Assembly: GCA_016795155.1 (NCBI GenBank)
Contig: JAEUIE010000022.1
Span: 62,001-126,000, forward strand
Origin: Planctomycetia bacterium
GTDB taxonomy: Bacteria > Planctomycetota > Planctomycetia > Gemmatales > HRBIN36
DNA: 64,000 bases
Reading direction: 5' to 3'
Positions 33,887 through 41,910 of the stretch are shown here, piece after piece. The position numbers and the translations under genes are program-made. The notes below the pieces were generated by a model that was not told where the DNA came from, ran no database searches, and was given only the letters and a program-made list of their open reading frames with translations. How positions within the stretch are numbered: the stretch's first letter is position 1; each line of letters opens with the position of its first letter.

Positions 33887-35581
33887 CTACTTCCCCTCAA
33901 ACACCACCCTGCCATTCACCATCGTCATCACAACCTTGGCTTCCGCAAGGTTATTCTGTTCACGTGCATCAAGGATATCTCGATTCAAAGCAACCAGATC
34001 AGCCTGCATGCCAGGCTTCAGTGTCCCCCGTTTTTTCTCGGAAAACATGGCATACGCCGCCTCAGCGGTATATGCATGCAAGGCTTCTTCCACACTGATT
34101 CGTTGAGCAGGGAACCAGCCTTGCGGATACTTCCCATCCAGCGGACGACGATTAACCGCAGCATCAATTCCAACCAGCGGATTCAGCGGAGCCACCGGCC
34201 AGTCTGACCCAAACGAGAGTGTTGCCTGATTATCCAGCAGGCTGCGGTAGGCATAAGAACTGGAACAACGTTCGGTTCCTATTCTTCCTTCCGCCCATCG
34301 GCCATCATCCACTACGTGGTAAGGCTGCATGGATGCAATGACTGAGCTTTCCTTGAAACGCACATAATCTTCGCGACGCAGATGCTGGGCGTGTTCAATG
34401 CGGAAGCGACGGTCTCGTGAGCCATTCTGTTTGTTCACCTCGGCAAAGATGTCAAGCAGCCGGGCGTTTGCCTCATCGCCGATGGCATGCACCACTACCT
34501 GCAGTCCTGCTTTGTCTGCAGCCAGGGCCATGTTGAGCATGCTTTGCGGCGGCGTTACCCAGACACCGGTTTGCCCGGCTTCATGGCGATAGCTTTCAAA
34601 CATCTTGGCAGTGCTCGAACCGAGCGAGCCATCCATATATCCCTTCACACCGCCAAGCTGAACCAGACCATGGCGTGTTCCCTCACTCTTTATCAGGCTG
34701 GCTAGTTGTCGCGATTCCGAAATAGGCCAGAAATGCCTGATGCGTAGTGTCATTTCCCCTTTGGCTTGCAGGTTCTTGTAAATGTTCCAGAGTTTCAGCC
34801 TGACGTTCTTTCCTGATCCATCGATATCGTCGATACTGGTCACACCCACGGATCGAGCTTCTTCCAGTGCACGCTTGACCCCTTGCAGAATCGCCTCATC
34901 ATCAGATTCGGGAATCAGATGCCCGACCAGGCCCATGGCATTATCGCGTAAAGCGCCGGTTGGTTCCTTCGTATCCGGGTTTCGAACAATTTCTCCGCCA
35001 CTGGGGTCTTTGGTATTGGCATTGATTCCAGCCAGCTTCAACACATGCGTGTTGGCCAGTGCCATGTGCCCATCGTATCGGCGAAGAAAGACGGGTCGGC
35101 CCGGCGAAACATATTTATCAATGATGCTGGCGGTTGGCAGTATTCCGTTAAACGTTCGATCATGATCCCAGTTGCCACCGAGCAGCCATCGACCTGGTGG
35201 CAGCTTCTGGTCGAATTCCTTCAGCTTGGCGCCAAACTCAGCTTCATTGGCACAGAGCTTCAGATCAACCTGGCTGAGAAAGATGCCTGCCCCCAGGAAG
35301 TGAACATGGGAATCGTGAAAGCCGGGAACAATCCGTTTTCCCTGAAGGTCAATGCGCTTGGTCGCTGGTGCCTGATACTGCCTGATCTGCTGATCATTGG
35401 TGACCGCGAGAATGGTGCCCTGACGAATCGCAATGGCGGTTGCATGGTTATTCGGTGATTTGATCCCAGCCCAGATTTTCCCATTGAACAGAATAATGTC
35501 GGCAGGATTCTGAACATCCTGTGTCATTGCAACACTGCCGATGAACAGTAATCCAAGCAGGCTAACGCAGAGTCTTTGCAT
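33887..35581 (-). CDS. Secreted amidohydrolase, YtcJ-like
   Basis: About 564 residues from the ATG at 35581, with signal peptide (MQRLCVSLLGLLFIGSVAMT). The metal-dependent hydrolase motif FHDSHVHFLGAG supplies HxH. Further family motifs are LGGNWDHDRTFNG, RIEHAQHL, FGSDWPVAPLNP and the C-terminal LKPGMQADLVALNRD. This is the amidohydrolase-3/YtcJ family, whose substrates (cyclic amides, N-formyl compounds) are mostly unknown. The start overlaps the stop of the upstream GNAT gene by 20 bases, so the two are probably co-transcribed. Confidence 0.88.
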   Translation of the reverse strand: MQRLCVSLLGLLFIGSVAMTQDVQNPADIILFNGKIWAGIKSPNNHATAIAIRQGTILAVTNDQQIRQYQAPATKRIDLQGKRIVPGFHDSHVHFLGAGIFLSQVDLKLCANEAEFGAKLKEFDQKLPPGRWLLGGNWDHDRTFNGILPTASIIDKYVSPGRPVFLRRYDGHMALANTHVLKLAGINANTKDPSGGEIVRNPDTKEPTGALRDNAMGLVGHLIPESDDEAILQGVKRALEEARSVGVTSIDDIDGSGKNVRLKLWNIYKNLQAKGEMTLRIRHFWPISESRQLASLIKSEGTRHGLVQLGGVKGYMDGSLGSSTAKMFESYRHEAGQTGVWVTPPQSMLNMALAADKAGLQVVVHAIGDEANARLLDIFAEVNKQNGSRDRRFRIEHAQHLRREDYVRFKESSVIASMQPYHVVDDGRWAEGRIGTERCSSSYAYRSLLDNQATLSFGSDWPVAPLNPLVGIDAAVNRRPLDGKYPQGWFPAQRISVEEALHAYTAEAAYAMFSEKKRGTLKPGMQADLVALNRDILDAREQNNLAEAKVVMTMVNGRVVFEGK

Positions 35582-36533
35582 AACTGATTCCTTCATCGAT
35601 CAGGATGAATCCCAGCGAGGTGAGCATCTTGCGGGCCTCGGTATTATCCGACGAAATCACGGTTTCCACGACTTGAAACATCTGGTCGTTCAAATGCTGG
35701 AGCGTATGGGCCATCAGGAATTTACCCAGCCCCTGTCCGCGCAGTTCTTCTTTCACCTTGAGATCATACAGCCCGGCTTGTGGCGGCTGGTTCTTGCTCA
35801 GGAATTGTGTCATTTCAGCAGCACGAAGTTCTGCTACCGGTTGCTCGAGAGCCGAATCGAGAAGTTGAAAAACAGTGGTCTCCATGCCGCCATGCAGCGC
35901 CTCGTCATACCAGTTGATGACGGGTCGCGGGATATTCCTCATTTCATATTTGCGCCGCAGGTGTGTAAAACGTGGATCACCCCAGGAGATAGCCTGCGTC
36001 ATCTGGCGATGATAAATCTCATACTTTTCAGCAGCAGTGTAACCCTGCTTTTCAATGAAAAGATCGACGCCTGTCATGGATTTGAGCACACCAGCCGGGC
36101 TGATGCTTCCCAGCATGCCCCAGCAGTAAGGCATCCGGTCTGCATTGCATCCGAACCGTGCATCGGTCGTGCCTTTGGATTTGAGATAGCCTTCTGCAGA
36201 CTTCAACAACTTCGTACCAATGCCCTGACGACGATAATCAGCATGAACGAGGAGGAGCGACACGACACCCTTGGCATAATCAACCTTGTCTTTGGTGGCA
36301 GCAGCACCAAACCCAGCCAATGCAGCGCCGATGATCTGTTTGCTGTCCTGGCGAGTTGTATCCAGTGCCAGTTGAAGGGCAGCTGGTTCAAACCATGGCT
36401 TGCAGAACCATTGCAACTCAAGAAAAAACGGTTTGATGCCTTTACAACAGCCGCGCGTAGTCAATGATGAATTCCACAGATCGACCAGACCTGGGTTGTC
36501 GTCATTCCGATATGCACGATAAACGATAGTCAC
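35562..36533 (-). CDS. Tandem GNAT-family acetyltransferase
   Basis: About 323 residues from the GTG at 36533, where the sequence VTIVYRAYRNDDNPGLVDLW begins as normal for GNAT proteins; the frame upstream is not protein-like and overlaps truD. Two GNAT units are visible. The first has LLLVHADYRRQGIGTKLL (acetyl-CoA-binding Q/RxxGxG/A), the second LKVKEELRGQGLGKFLM followed by SSDNTEARKMLTSLGF. The acceptor is unknown. It diverges from truD with only about 90 bases between starts. Confidence 0.82.
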   Translation of the reverse strand: MTIVYRAYRNDDNPGLVDLWNSSLTTRGCCKGIKPFFLELQWFCKPWFEPAALQLALDTTRQDSKQIIGAALAGFGAAATKDKVDYAKGVVSLLLVHADYRRQGIGTKLLKSAEGYLKSKGTTDARFGCNADRMPYCWGMLGSISPAGVLKSMTGVDLFIEKQGYTAAEKYEIYHRQMTQAISWGDPRFTHLRRKYEMRNIPRPVINWYDEALHGGMETTVFQLLDSALEQPVAELRAAEMTQFLSKNQPPQAGLYDLKVKEELRGQGLGKFLMAHTLQHLNDQMFQVVETVISSDNTEARKMLTSLGFILIDEGISYAKTLR

Positions 36534-36624
36534 CTTGATACCCCGTTTCGCGGGTTCATTACAATATACCGGCGTAGAGTGCAGGAACCAGCAGACAAGA
36601 AAAGATGAATGGAGAAAATCACCT

Positions 36625-37683
36625 ATGGTGAATGAAGCGGGATTAGCCAGTCTGATGCATCCATGGCGTCTGTTGACTGCAGACCTGCCTGGTATTGGTG
36701 GGATGCTCAAGCAGCAACTGGAGGATTTTCAAGTCGAAGAAATCCCAGCCTATCTACCCTCAGGCGAAGGAGACCATCTTTACCTCTGGATTGAAAAACG
36801 CGATATAGGTGCTGAGTTCTTCCTGCGCCAGATTGCCCAACGCCTTGAAATACCTATCGGTGAAATAGGAACTGCGGGCAATAAAGACCGCCGAGCGGTC
36901 ACCCGCCAATGGGTATCAGTTCCAACCAAGGCAGAGCCAAAATTGAGTCAACTTGAGGGAGATGGAATCAAGGTACTGCAAGTCAGTAAACACCAAAACA
37001 AGTTGCGACTGGGGCATTTACATGGCAACCGGTTTGAAATTGTGGTTCGAGAGATAAGTCAATCAGAGAGTCTTTCTGCAATTATTGATCGGATTAACCA
37101 GGCAGGCTTGCCTAATTATTATGGTCAGCAGAGGTTCGGGCGAGATCAGGAGACGTTGCATTCAGGCTGGCGGATGCTGCACGGGGAACGCCTCAAGCTG
37201 AATCCGTTTGTCCGGAAATTGTCGCTCTCCGCAGTGCAGTCTGCCTTGTTTAACCGGTGTTTATCCGATCGCATGGAGGATGGATTTTTCAGACAGGTAC
37301 TTCCGGGTGATGTCATGGGGAAGTGGCCAGCCGGTGGTATGTTTATTGCAGAAGATCTTACAACAGAGCAGACTCGACTTGATAATCGCGAGATCATTCC
37401 CATGGGACCGATGTTCGGCAGTCGCATGCGGGCAGCCCAACAGCAGGCTCATGAAAGAGAAATGCTACTGCTGCAACAACACCATTTGACCATGGATCAA
37501 TTTGATCGAGGCGGCAAATTACTGGAAGGAACCCGAAGGCACAACTTTATCTATGTCGATGAACTGCAATGGAAGGCAAACGAAAGCTCTATTACTTTGA
37601 ACTTTCGTTTGCCTGCCGGTAGTTATGCCACGGTATTCCTGGCAGAAATCATGAAGACTGAGATGACTGCTGTCGGCGACTGA
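36625..37683 (+). CDS. truD: tRNA pseudouridine(13) synthase
   Basis: Isomerises U13 of tRNA (Glu in E. coli). About 352 residues from the ATG at 36625. The N-terminal [23 protein letters not shown] block and [19 protein letters not shown], which contains the catalytic Asp of the GxKDxxAxTxQ motif, identify Tru[13 protein letters not shown] is the second family signature, and the TRUD insert domain lies between about residues 170 and 310. Ends in TGA. Its last 35 bases overlap the 3' end of the convergent Arg-rich gene. Confidence 0.93.
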   Translation: MVNEAGLASLMHPWRLLTADLPGIGGMLKQQLEDFQVEEIPAYLPSGEGDHLYLWIEKRDIGAEFFLRQIAQRLEIPIGEIGTAGNKDRRAVTRQWVSVPTKAEPKLSQLEGDGIKVLQVSKHQNKLRLGHLHGNRFEIVVREISQSESLSAIIDRINQAGLPNYYGQQRFGRDQETLHSGWRMLHGERLKLNPFVRKLSLSAVQSALFNRCLSDRMEDGFFRQVLPGDVMGKWPAGGMFIAEDLTTEQTRLDNREIIPMGPMFGSRMRAAQQQAHEREMLLLQQHHLTMDQFDRGGKLLEGTRRHNFIYVDELQWKANESSITLNFRLPAGSYATVFLAEIMKTEMTAVGD

Positions 37684-38044
37684 TGTGCCCTGGTTGACCG
37701 GGTAGTGGAGTAGGCTCGGCCACCTTTCTGTAACCCATGGCATGAAGCACTTCCAGGACTTCACTCCACGTGGGGAATTGCCGACCTGCCAACCTCTTGT
37801 ACAAGTCCATGTTGCTCATGAACTCGACTTCCTCGCCGGAGTAATCACGTTCGCAGGTAGTGGGATCTACCTGACGGCGGCGTTCGACGGTACGTCGATC
37901 GGTGCCGGTTCTGCGCTCGAAAGCCACAGGTATTTGTTTTTTACGACGATCAGATGAGCCTGATCCACGTCGATCTACGGTCGCACGGCGATCAACATTG
38001 ACAATTTGATCGGCGGCACGCCTGTTCTGCATCTTATCACTCAT
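37649..38044 (-). CDS. Arg-rich hypothetical protein with DRR repeats
   Basis: About 131 residues from ATG 38044 (another ATG lies at 38065 and the frame is open to 38170). The N-terminal half repeats [44 protein letters not shown]-terminal block [29 protein letters not shown] looks like a folded helical domain. No known family was recognised. The Arg-rich spacing resembles linker regions that precede PilZ or similar domains in planctomycetes. It is convergent with truD and overlaps its end by 35 bases. Confidence 0.55.
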   Translation of the reverse strand: MSDKMQNRRAADQIVNVDRRATVDRRGSGSSDRRKKQIPVAFERRTGTDRRTVERRRQVDPTTCERDYSGEEVEFMSNMDLYKRLAGRQFPTWSEVLEVLHAMGYRKVAEPTPLPGQPGHISRRQQSSQSS

Positions 38045-38350
38045 GGACGCAACCTGGTGGGACATCCTTCCGTGGAAGTTTCGGAAAGCTGGGCGAAGCT
38101 GTAGTGCAAAACAGGTGTCCCCGGCCTGTTTCATGGTTTTATCATACCGGGGCGTGATTCGATACGCCATGCACTTTTCACTATGTTTTGATTCTTTGAG
38201 CGATTACGAGTCAAATCGTAGGACGTATAAGGTGCAATCATTCTGCACCAATCCCGAAAACAGGGGAACTTGTAGGGTGCATAAACATGGAACCTTGGCG
38301 TGTTCACTTCGTAAGATGAATAATAATTCAACGTTTAAGGGATTATCAGA
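38045..38350. other. 306-bp divergent intergenic region, no feature recognised
   Basis: Lies between the Arg-rich gene and the CPBP protease gene, read in opposite directions, so it probably holds both promoters. A possible weak hairpin GGTGCA...TGCACC sits near 38231-38252. No gene, tRNA or member of the repeat families is seen. Confidence 0.5.
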
Positions 38351-39532
38351 GTGCCTGATTCGATTTCATCACAAGTCAGCAAGTACATTGATCAACTTCA
38401 ATTACTCGGTTCAGCCATTGCACTCATTACGGCAATGTGCGGCATCGTCCTGTTTGTGATGTGGTACAAGACCGGCATTCCCAAGGTGCTAGTAGGCAAA
38501 CAACGTGCAGTCAGAGTCCCCTGGGATTGGCTCGAAGTCTTTCTGGCAGCACTGCTTCTCCTTTTTATCATGGATGCACTGATCATTACTTTACCGTGGG
38601 GAAAACACAAACTTCAGACGGAAGATTATGCAGGGTATCAAATCAGTGTCGCTGCATCCGCGATGCAGGTTGCTGCTGACCAGGGATTAAGCGGTGGCTT
38701 ACTCACTCTTCCTGGCGCTCTCGTCAGCTACAAGCCGGAATTAACACGACAGCTCGAAGATGCTCGTTCACGCATCATCAACACGGTGCTGTTCTTCCCG
38801 CTGCTCCTGGTTGTATTTTTCAATGTGATGAAGAGGCTCTGCGGGGCCAGGCTCTATCAGATGGGATTGCACCTGAATCGCTGGAAAGAGAACTTTACAC
38901 TCGGCACGTTAGTCTGGCTGGTCATCACTCCCATCTGCAATGTCCTGTTATTGATTCTCCTGCTTCACTTCTGGGAAACCCTGTGGGGCAGAAATACGGA
39001 ACATCCCATGGGTATGCTGCTCATGCAGGATTCACGGTACAGCACCTGGATTCTCGTTGGCATACTGACGTGTGTGATTGCTCCCCTGAAAGAGGAACTG
39101 CTGCTGCGTGGCGTGGTGCAGCCGTATCTGGTACGGAATCCCGTGGCATCGGATGTTCTTGTCATACTTTCCATCATCTGGGCGTTTTCCAACTTGATGA
39201 CGCCGGGTACAGGGCCAGATCGAGGCATGGGCCTGGGGCCGCTGCTCTTTGTGTTCTTTGCAGCACCGGGATATTACCTGTTTGAAATCTGGGTGAAGCC
39301 TTGGATCAGTGAACCTGGTGCTGCACGGGGCATCTTCGCTACATCACTGTTTTTTGCAGCATTGCACGCTGGTGCCTGGCCACAACCTGTTCCACTCTTC
39401 CTCTTCAGCCTGGCTGTTGGCATTTTAGCCTATCGGACCCGTTCCCTGATTGGTCCCATAACTGTGCATATTCTCTTTAACCTTACAACAATGATATCGA
39501 TGCTGTTGCATGAATATCCGAATTGGAAATAA
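38351..39532 (+). CDS. CPBP-family intramembrane protease
   Basis: A 393-residue membrane protein from GTG 38351 with about eight hydrophobic helices. The CPBP/Abi (Rce1-like) catalytic motifs are in the C-terminal part: EELLLRGVVQPYL (EExxxR), FFAALH (FxxxH) and HILFN (HxxxN). The N-terminal 230 residues hold extra helices and a soluble loop (about 85-130). The family processes prenylated or bacteriocin-like peptides in some organisms; the substrate here is unknown. It stands alone. Confidence 0.88.
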   Translation: MPDSISSQVSKYIDQLQLLGSAIALITAMCGIVLFVMWYKTGIPKVLVGKQRAVRVPWDWLEVFLAALLLLFIMDALIITLPWGKHKLQTEDYAGYQISVAASAMQVAADQGLSGGLLTLPGALVSYKPELTRQLEDARSRIINTVLFFPLLLVVFFNVMKRLCGARLYQMGLHLNRWKENFTLGTLVWLVITPICNVLLLILLLHFWETLWGRNTEHPMGMLLMQDSRYSTWILVGILTCVIAPLKEELLLRGVVQPYLVRNPVASDVLVILSIIWAFSNLMTPGTGPDRGMGLGPLLFVFFAAPGYYLFEIWVKPWISEPGAARGIFATSLFFAALHAGAWPQPVPLFLFSLAVGILAYRTRSLIGPITVHILFNLTTMISMLLHEYPNWK

Positions 39533-39929
39533 GCGAGGCGTAAGTTTGTAGTCATCTCGCTCCGTCGAGATGACGCGGTGATGAGCACACGGCCAGGTGC
39601 CCGGAACATTTGAGATTGACAAGTGGTGGCAGGGTCGTGAATGTACTCATTCTCGACCCTGTTGCTGAGGAATAACTTTCCGCGAGACTTCAGGGTCGAG
39701 CGGAGTACCGCACGATCCTGCCACGGCTGGTCGCTTGGGACAAATTGTTCCGGGCACCTGGCTGGGGGTGAAACTCCACCGGGCTACTCGACCGAGCAGA
39801 CTATGCCACCCGAGCATGACACTGCTATAGCTCTTCAAATCCGTCGGTTGTGATATTTTTCGATTAGATTACTGATAATTATGCTTGTAGAATTGAACAA
39901 ATCATCAGGCTCTTTCGGGGAGAAACCGC
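39533..39929. other. 397-bp intergenic region occupied by the nested palindromic element
   Basis: About half of the gap is the nested palindrome at 39593-39765. The last 90 bases before the selenoprotein gene are AT-rich and are the likely promoter region, but no consensus boxes are claimed. No gene is seen. Confidence 0.55.
39593..39765. repeat. Nested palindromic element, inverted copy of the one at 22150
   Basis: Outer arms GCCAGGTGCCCGGAACA and TGTTCCGGGCACCTGGC are inverted repeats. The inner palindrome runs from GTGGCAGGGTCGTGAATGTAC through GAGTACC to GATCCTGCCAC. Apart from orientation, it matches 22150-22318 closely along its full length, so the whole ~170-bp unit moved or was copied as one piece. 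Confidence 0.75.
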
Positions 39930-41081
39930 ATGCGTACCATCCTGGCCGGGGTGCTCGCCCTGTGCTGGTGCGGACTTATTTCTGCACAGACTGGTCAATC
40001 TAACAATGCGAAAGCGCGAGCCGATCGGTTGGCGGCCATCAAGGCGGAAGTTGCCCGGGTTTCTGCCGAAGGCCGCAAGAAGATCGAACAGATTCAGGAT
40101 GCCAGCGAGAAGCGGGCGGCTGAGCAAAAGCTGTCTCGGATGATTGTTAGTGAACTGCAACCCAGGCTGGCTGGGCTGGCGCTGGCACTGGCCAGGGAAA
40201 ATCCCAAGGATGATGTCGGGCTGGAAGCGTTGGTCTATGCTGTCTCGAAGAATGGCGGGAATAAAGCTGTTCAAGACGAAGCACGCCGGTTGATTATCCA
40301 GTTACATCTGAAAAATCCCAAGATCGAGGAAGCGCTGCCCAATGTAGCACGCCGTGATCGTGATTATGATGAAGCCCTTCTGAAGAGTGTGCTGGCCCAG
40401 AACCCTTCCAGGAGCGTGAAAGGAACAGTTTCGTTCCTTCTGGCCAAAAGCCTCAAGGCCCAATCCGAAAGCGTCAAGATAAGAGATGCCGACATCGAGA
40501 CGAAGATGAAGCAGGCGATTGCAGCGTTTGAGAAGGTGGCTGCGGAATATAGCGAAGTGACACTCAAAGGGATGGGAATGAGTGGGAACGCGGCTGTGCT
40601 GGCGAACCGGGAAATCGATTTGATTAAGAATTCGGCCATCGGCAAGGTGGTACAGGAAATAAGCGGGGAAGACCTGGATGGTGTGCCATTCAAAATCAGT
40701 GATTACCGGGGCAAGGTGATCCTGCTTGATTTCTGGGGGCATTGGTGAGGGCCTTGCCGGGCCATGTTCCCTCACGAGCGGTCGCTTGTGAAACGCCTGA
40801 GAAACTACCCTTTCGCCCTGATTGGCGTTAACAGTGATAGGGATCGAGAAGAGATCAAGATCAAGAACTTACAGGAACAAATCACCTGGCGCTCGTTTTG
40901 GAATGGAGCGCAAGGAACTCGTGGCCCCATTTCTACATCGTGGGAGGTGCGTGCATGGCCCACATTGTATTTGATCGATCACAAAGGCGTGCTTCGCCGG
41001 AAGTTTGAGGGCAATCCCGGGGATGCTGAACTGGATCGATTGATTGATGAACTGGTGGTGAAAGCGATGAGGAACCGGTAA
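39930..41081 (+). CDS. Predicted selenoprotein: secreted TlpA/thioredoxin-like protein with UGA (Sec) in the redox motif
   Basis: A 383-residue protein if TGA at 40746-40748 (codon 273) is read through. Residues 1-20 are a signal peptide (MRTILAGVLALCWCGLISAQ), 25-235 a helical region of unknown function, and 238-383 a TlpA/redoxin-type thioredoxin domain: GVPFKISDYRGKVILLDFWG, then HW-[TGA]-GPCRAMFPHERSLVKRL, FALIGVNSDRDR, RAWPTLYLIDHKGVLRRKFEG. The TGA replaces exactly the first Cys of WCxPC, giving UxxC. The downstream 110 codons remain fully protein-like, and a SECIS-like hairpin follows. The alternative, a C-to-A nonsense mutation or read error, would give a truncated 272-residue protein lacking the redox site. 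Selenocysteine genes were not seen in the window. Confidence 0.8.
40772..40791 (+). promoter_or_regulatory. Putative bacterial SECIS hairpin
   Basis: An 8-bp stem pairs 40772-40779 with 40784-40791 (one G-U pair) around the loop GGUC at 40780-40783. Thirty-one nucleotides lie between the TGA and the loop. Bacterial SECIS elements have a small apical loop with G in its first two positions about 16-37 nt after the UGA, and the E. coli fdhF element also presents GGUC in its loop. The hairpin lies inside the coding sequence as expected for bacteria. SelB binding is inferred. Confidence 0.7.
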
Positions 41082-41144
41082 ACGAATCGATCCTCCCCGT
41101 TGCACCGAATCTGGTTGATGAATTTGATAGCCATCCGTGGAGTG

Positions 41145-41178
41145 CCAGGGTGCCATGCCCACCCCAAGGTGGGCATGG
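41145..41178. repeat. Left REP-like palindrome of the RAYT unit
   Basis: Reads CCAGGGTGCCATGCCCACC followed by CCAAGGTGGGCATGG, a hairpin of CCATGCCCACC against GGTGGGCATGG. An inverted copy lies at 41855-41889 on the other side of the transposase gene, the arrangement expected for a RAYT gene and its cognate REP sequences. Confidence 0.8.
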
Positions 41179-41241
41179 AGTAAATGAGAATACTTCACTT
41201 CCGATTTCCTGCGTGCATTACTGCTCGTTCGGAATTACGAT

Positions 41242-41820
41242 ATGGACATGTCACACCGCAAACGCTGTAAGCGATACAACGAACCGGGGCATGCTCATGC
41301 CTTGACTTTTTCATGATTTCAGCGAAGACCCTTCTTGAGCAAGGATCGTTCTTGTCAATGGATGCTCGATGCTCTGAATCGAGCCCGACAACTGCACGCG
41401 TATCACCTGTGGGCTTACGTCATCATGCCTGAACATGCCCATGTTCTCGTTTGCCCAACATTGGCAACCTACAACGTCAGCGAATTCCTGAACTCGGTGA
41501 AACAGTCTGTTTCCAAAAAGGCATTACTCTGGGTGCGTGAATATGCGTCAGCATTCCTGAAACAGATGGCTGACCGGCAGCCGAATGGAGATATCCACTT
41601 TCGATTCTGGCAACGGGGCGGAGGATATGATCGCAACCTGTACGAACCAGCTGTCATCCATCAACAGATCGATTACTTTCACGGCAATCCGGTGAAACGA
41701 GGGCTGTGTCAGAAGCCGGAAGATTGGCTTTGGTCGAGTGCTCGAGAACATGCCAACCGAGGCAGTGGCCCACTTTCCCTCGATTTGGAATCGCTGCCAC
41801 GATTATTGGTGACGGTTTAG
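41242..41820 (+). CDS. REP-associated tyrosine transposase (RAYT) with an in-frame TGA
   Basis: From ATG 41242 the frame reads MDMSHRKRCKRYNEPGHAH, ALTFS, then TGA at 41314-41316 (codon 25), then FQRRPFLSKDRSCQWMLDAL and onward to TAG at 41820, 192 codons in all. WAYVIMPEHAHVLV is the HUH metal-binding motif of Y1/IS200-like transposases and the catalytic Tyr lies in the region QQIDYFHGNPVKRGL. Relatives usually have Cys in the T-F-S-C-[FY] position occupied by the TGA. Either the gene is inactivated by one substitution, initiates downstream of the TGA, or is a second selenoprotein. A weak hairpin CAAG/CTTG with a G-first loop lies 27 nt after the TGA. It is flanked by inverted REP-like palindromes. 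Confidence 0.75.
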
Positions 41821-41854
41821 CAAAAGCGAGGTACGTAGAGTCAAACCGCACTTA

Positions 41855-41889
41855 CCATGCCCACCTTGGGGGTGGGCATGGCACCCTGG
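41855..41889. repeat. Right REP-like palindrome of the RAYT unit
   Basis: CCATGCCCACC, loop, GGTGGGCATGGCACCCTGG: inverted copy of 41145-41178. It begins 34 bases after the transposase stop and ends 22 bases before the convergent ygfZ stop. Confidence 0.8.
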
Positions 41890-41910
41890 CACTCTGGCGC
41901 TCGACCCATC

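Noticed and set aside
40745-40775. Hairpin GTGAGGG/CCCTCAC as a transcription terminator after a 272-residue protein
   Set aside because: No T-run follows, the downstream frame is plainly the rest of a thioredoxin domain, and the stem includes the TGA itself.
39930-41820. Genome-wide reassignment of UGA to an amino acid as explanation for the two in-frame TGAs
   Set aside because: Several clear genes in the window end properly at TGA (panC at 2431, truD at 37683), so TGA is a stop codon here.
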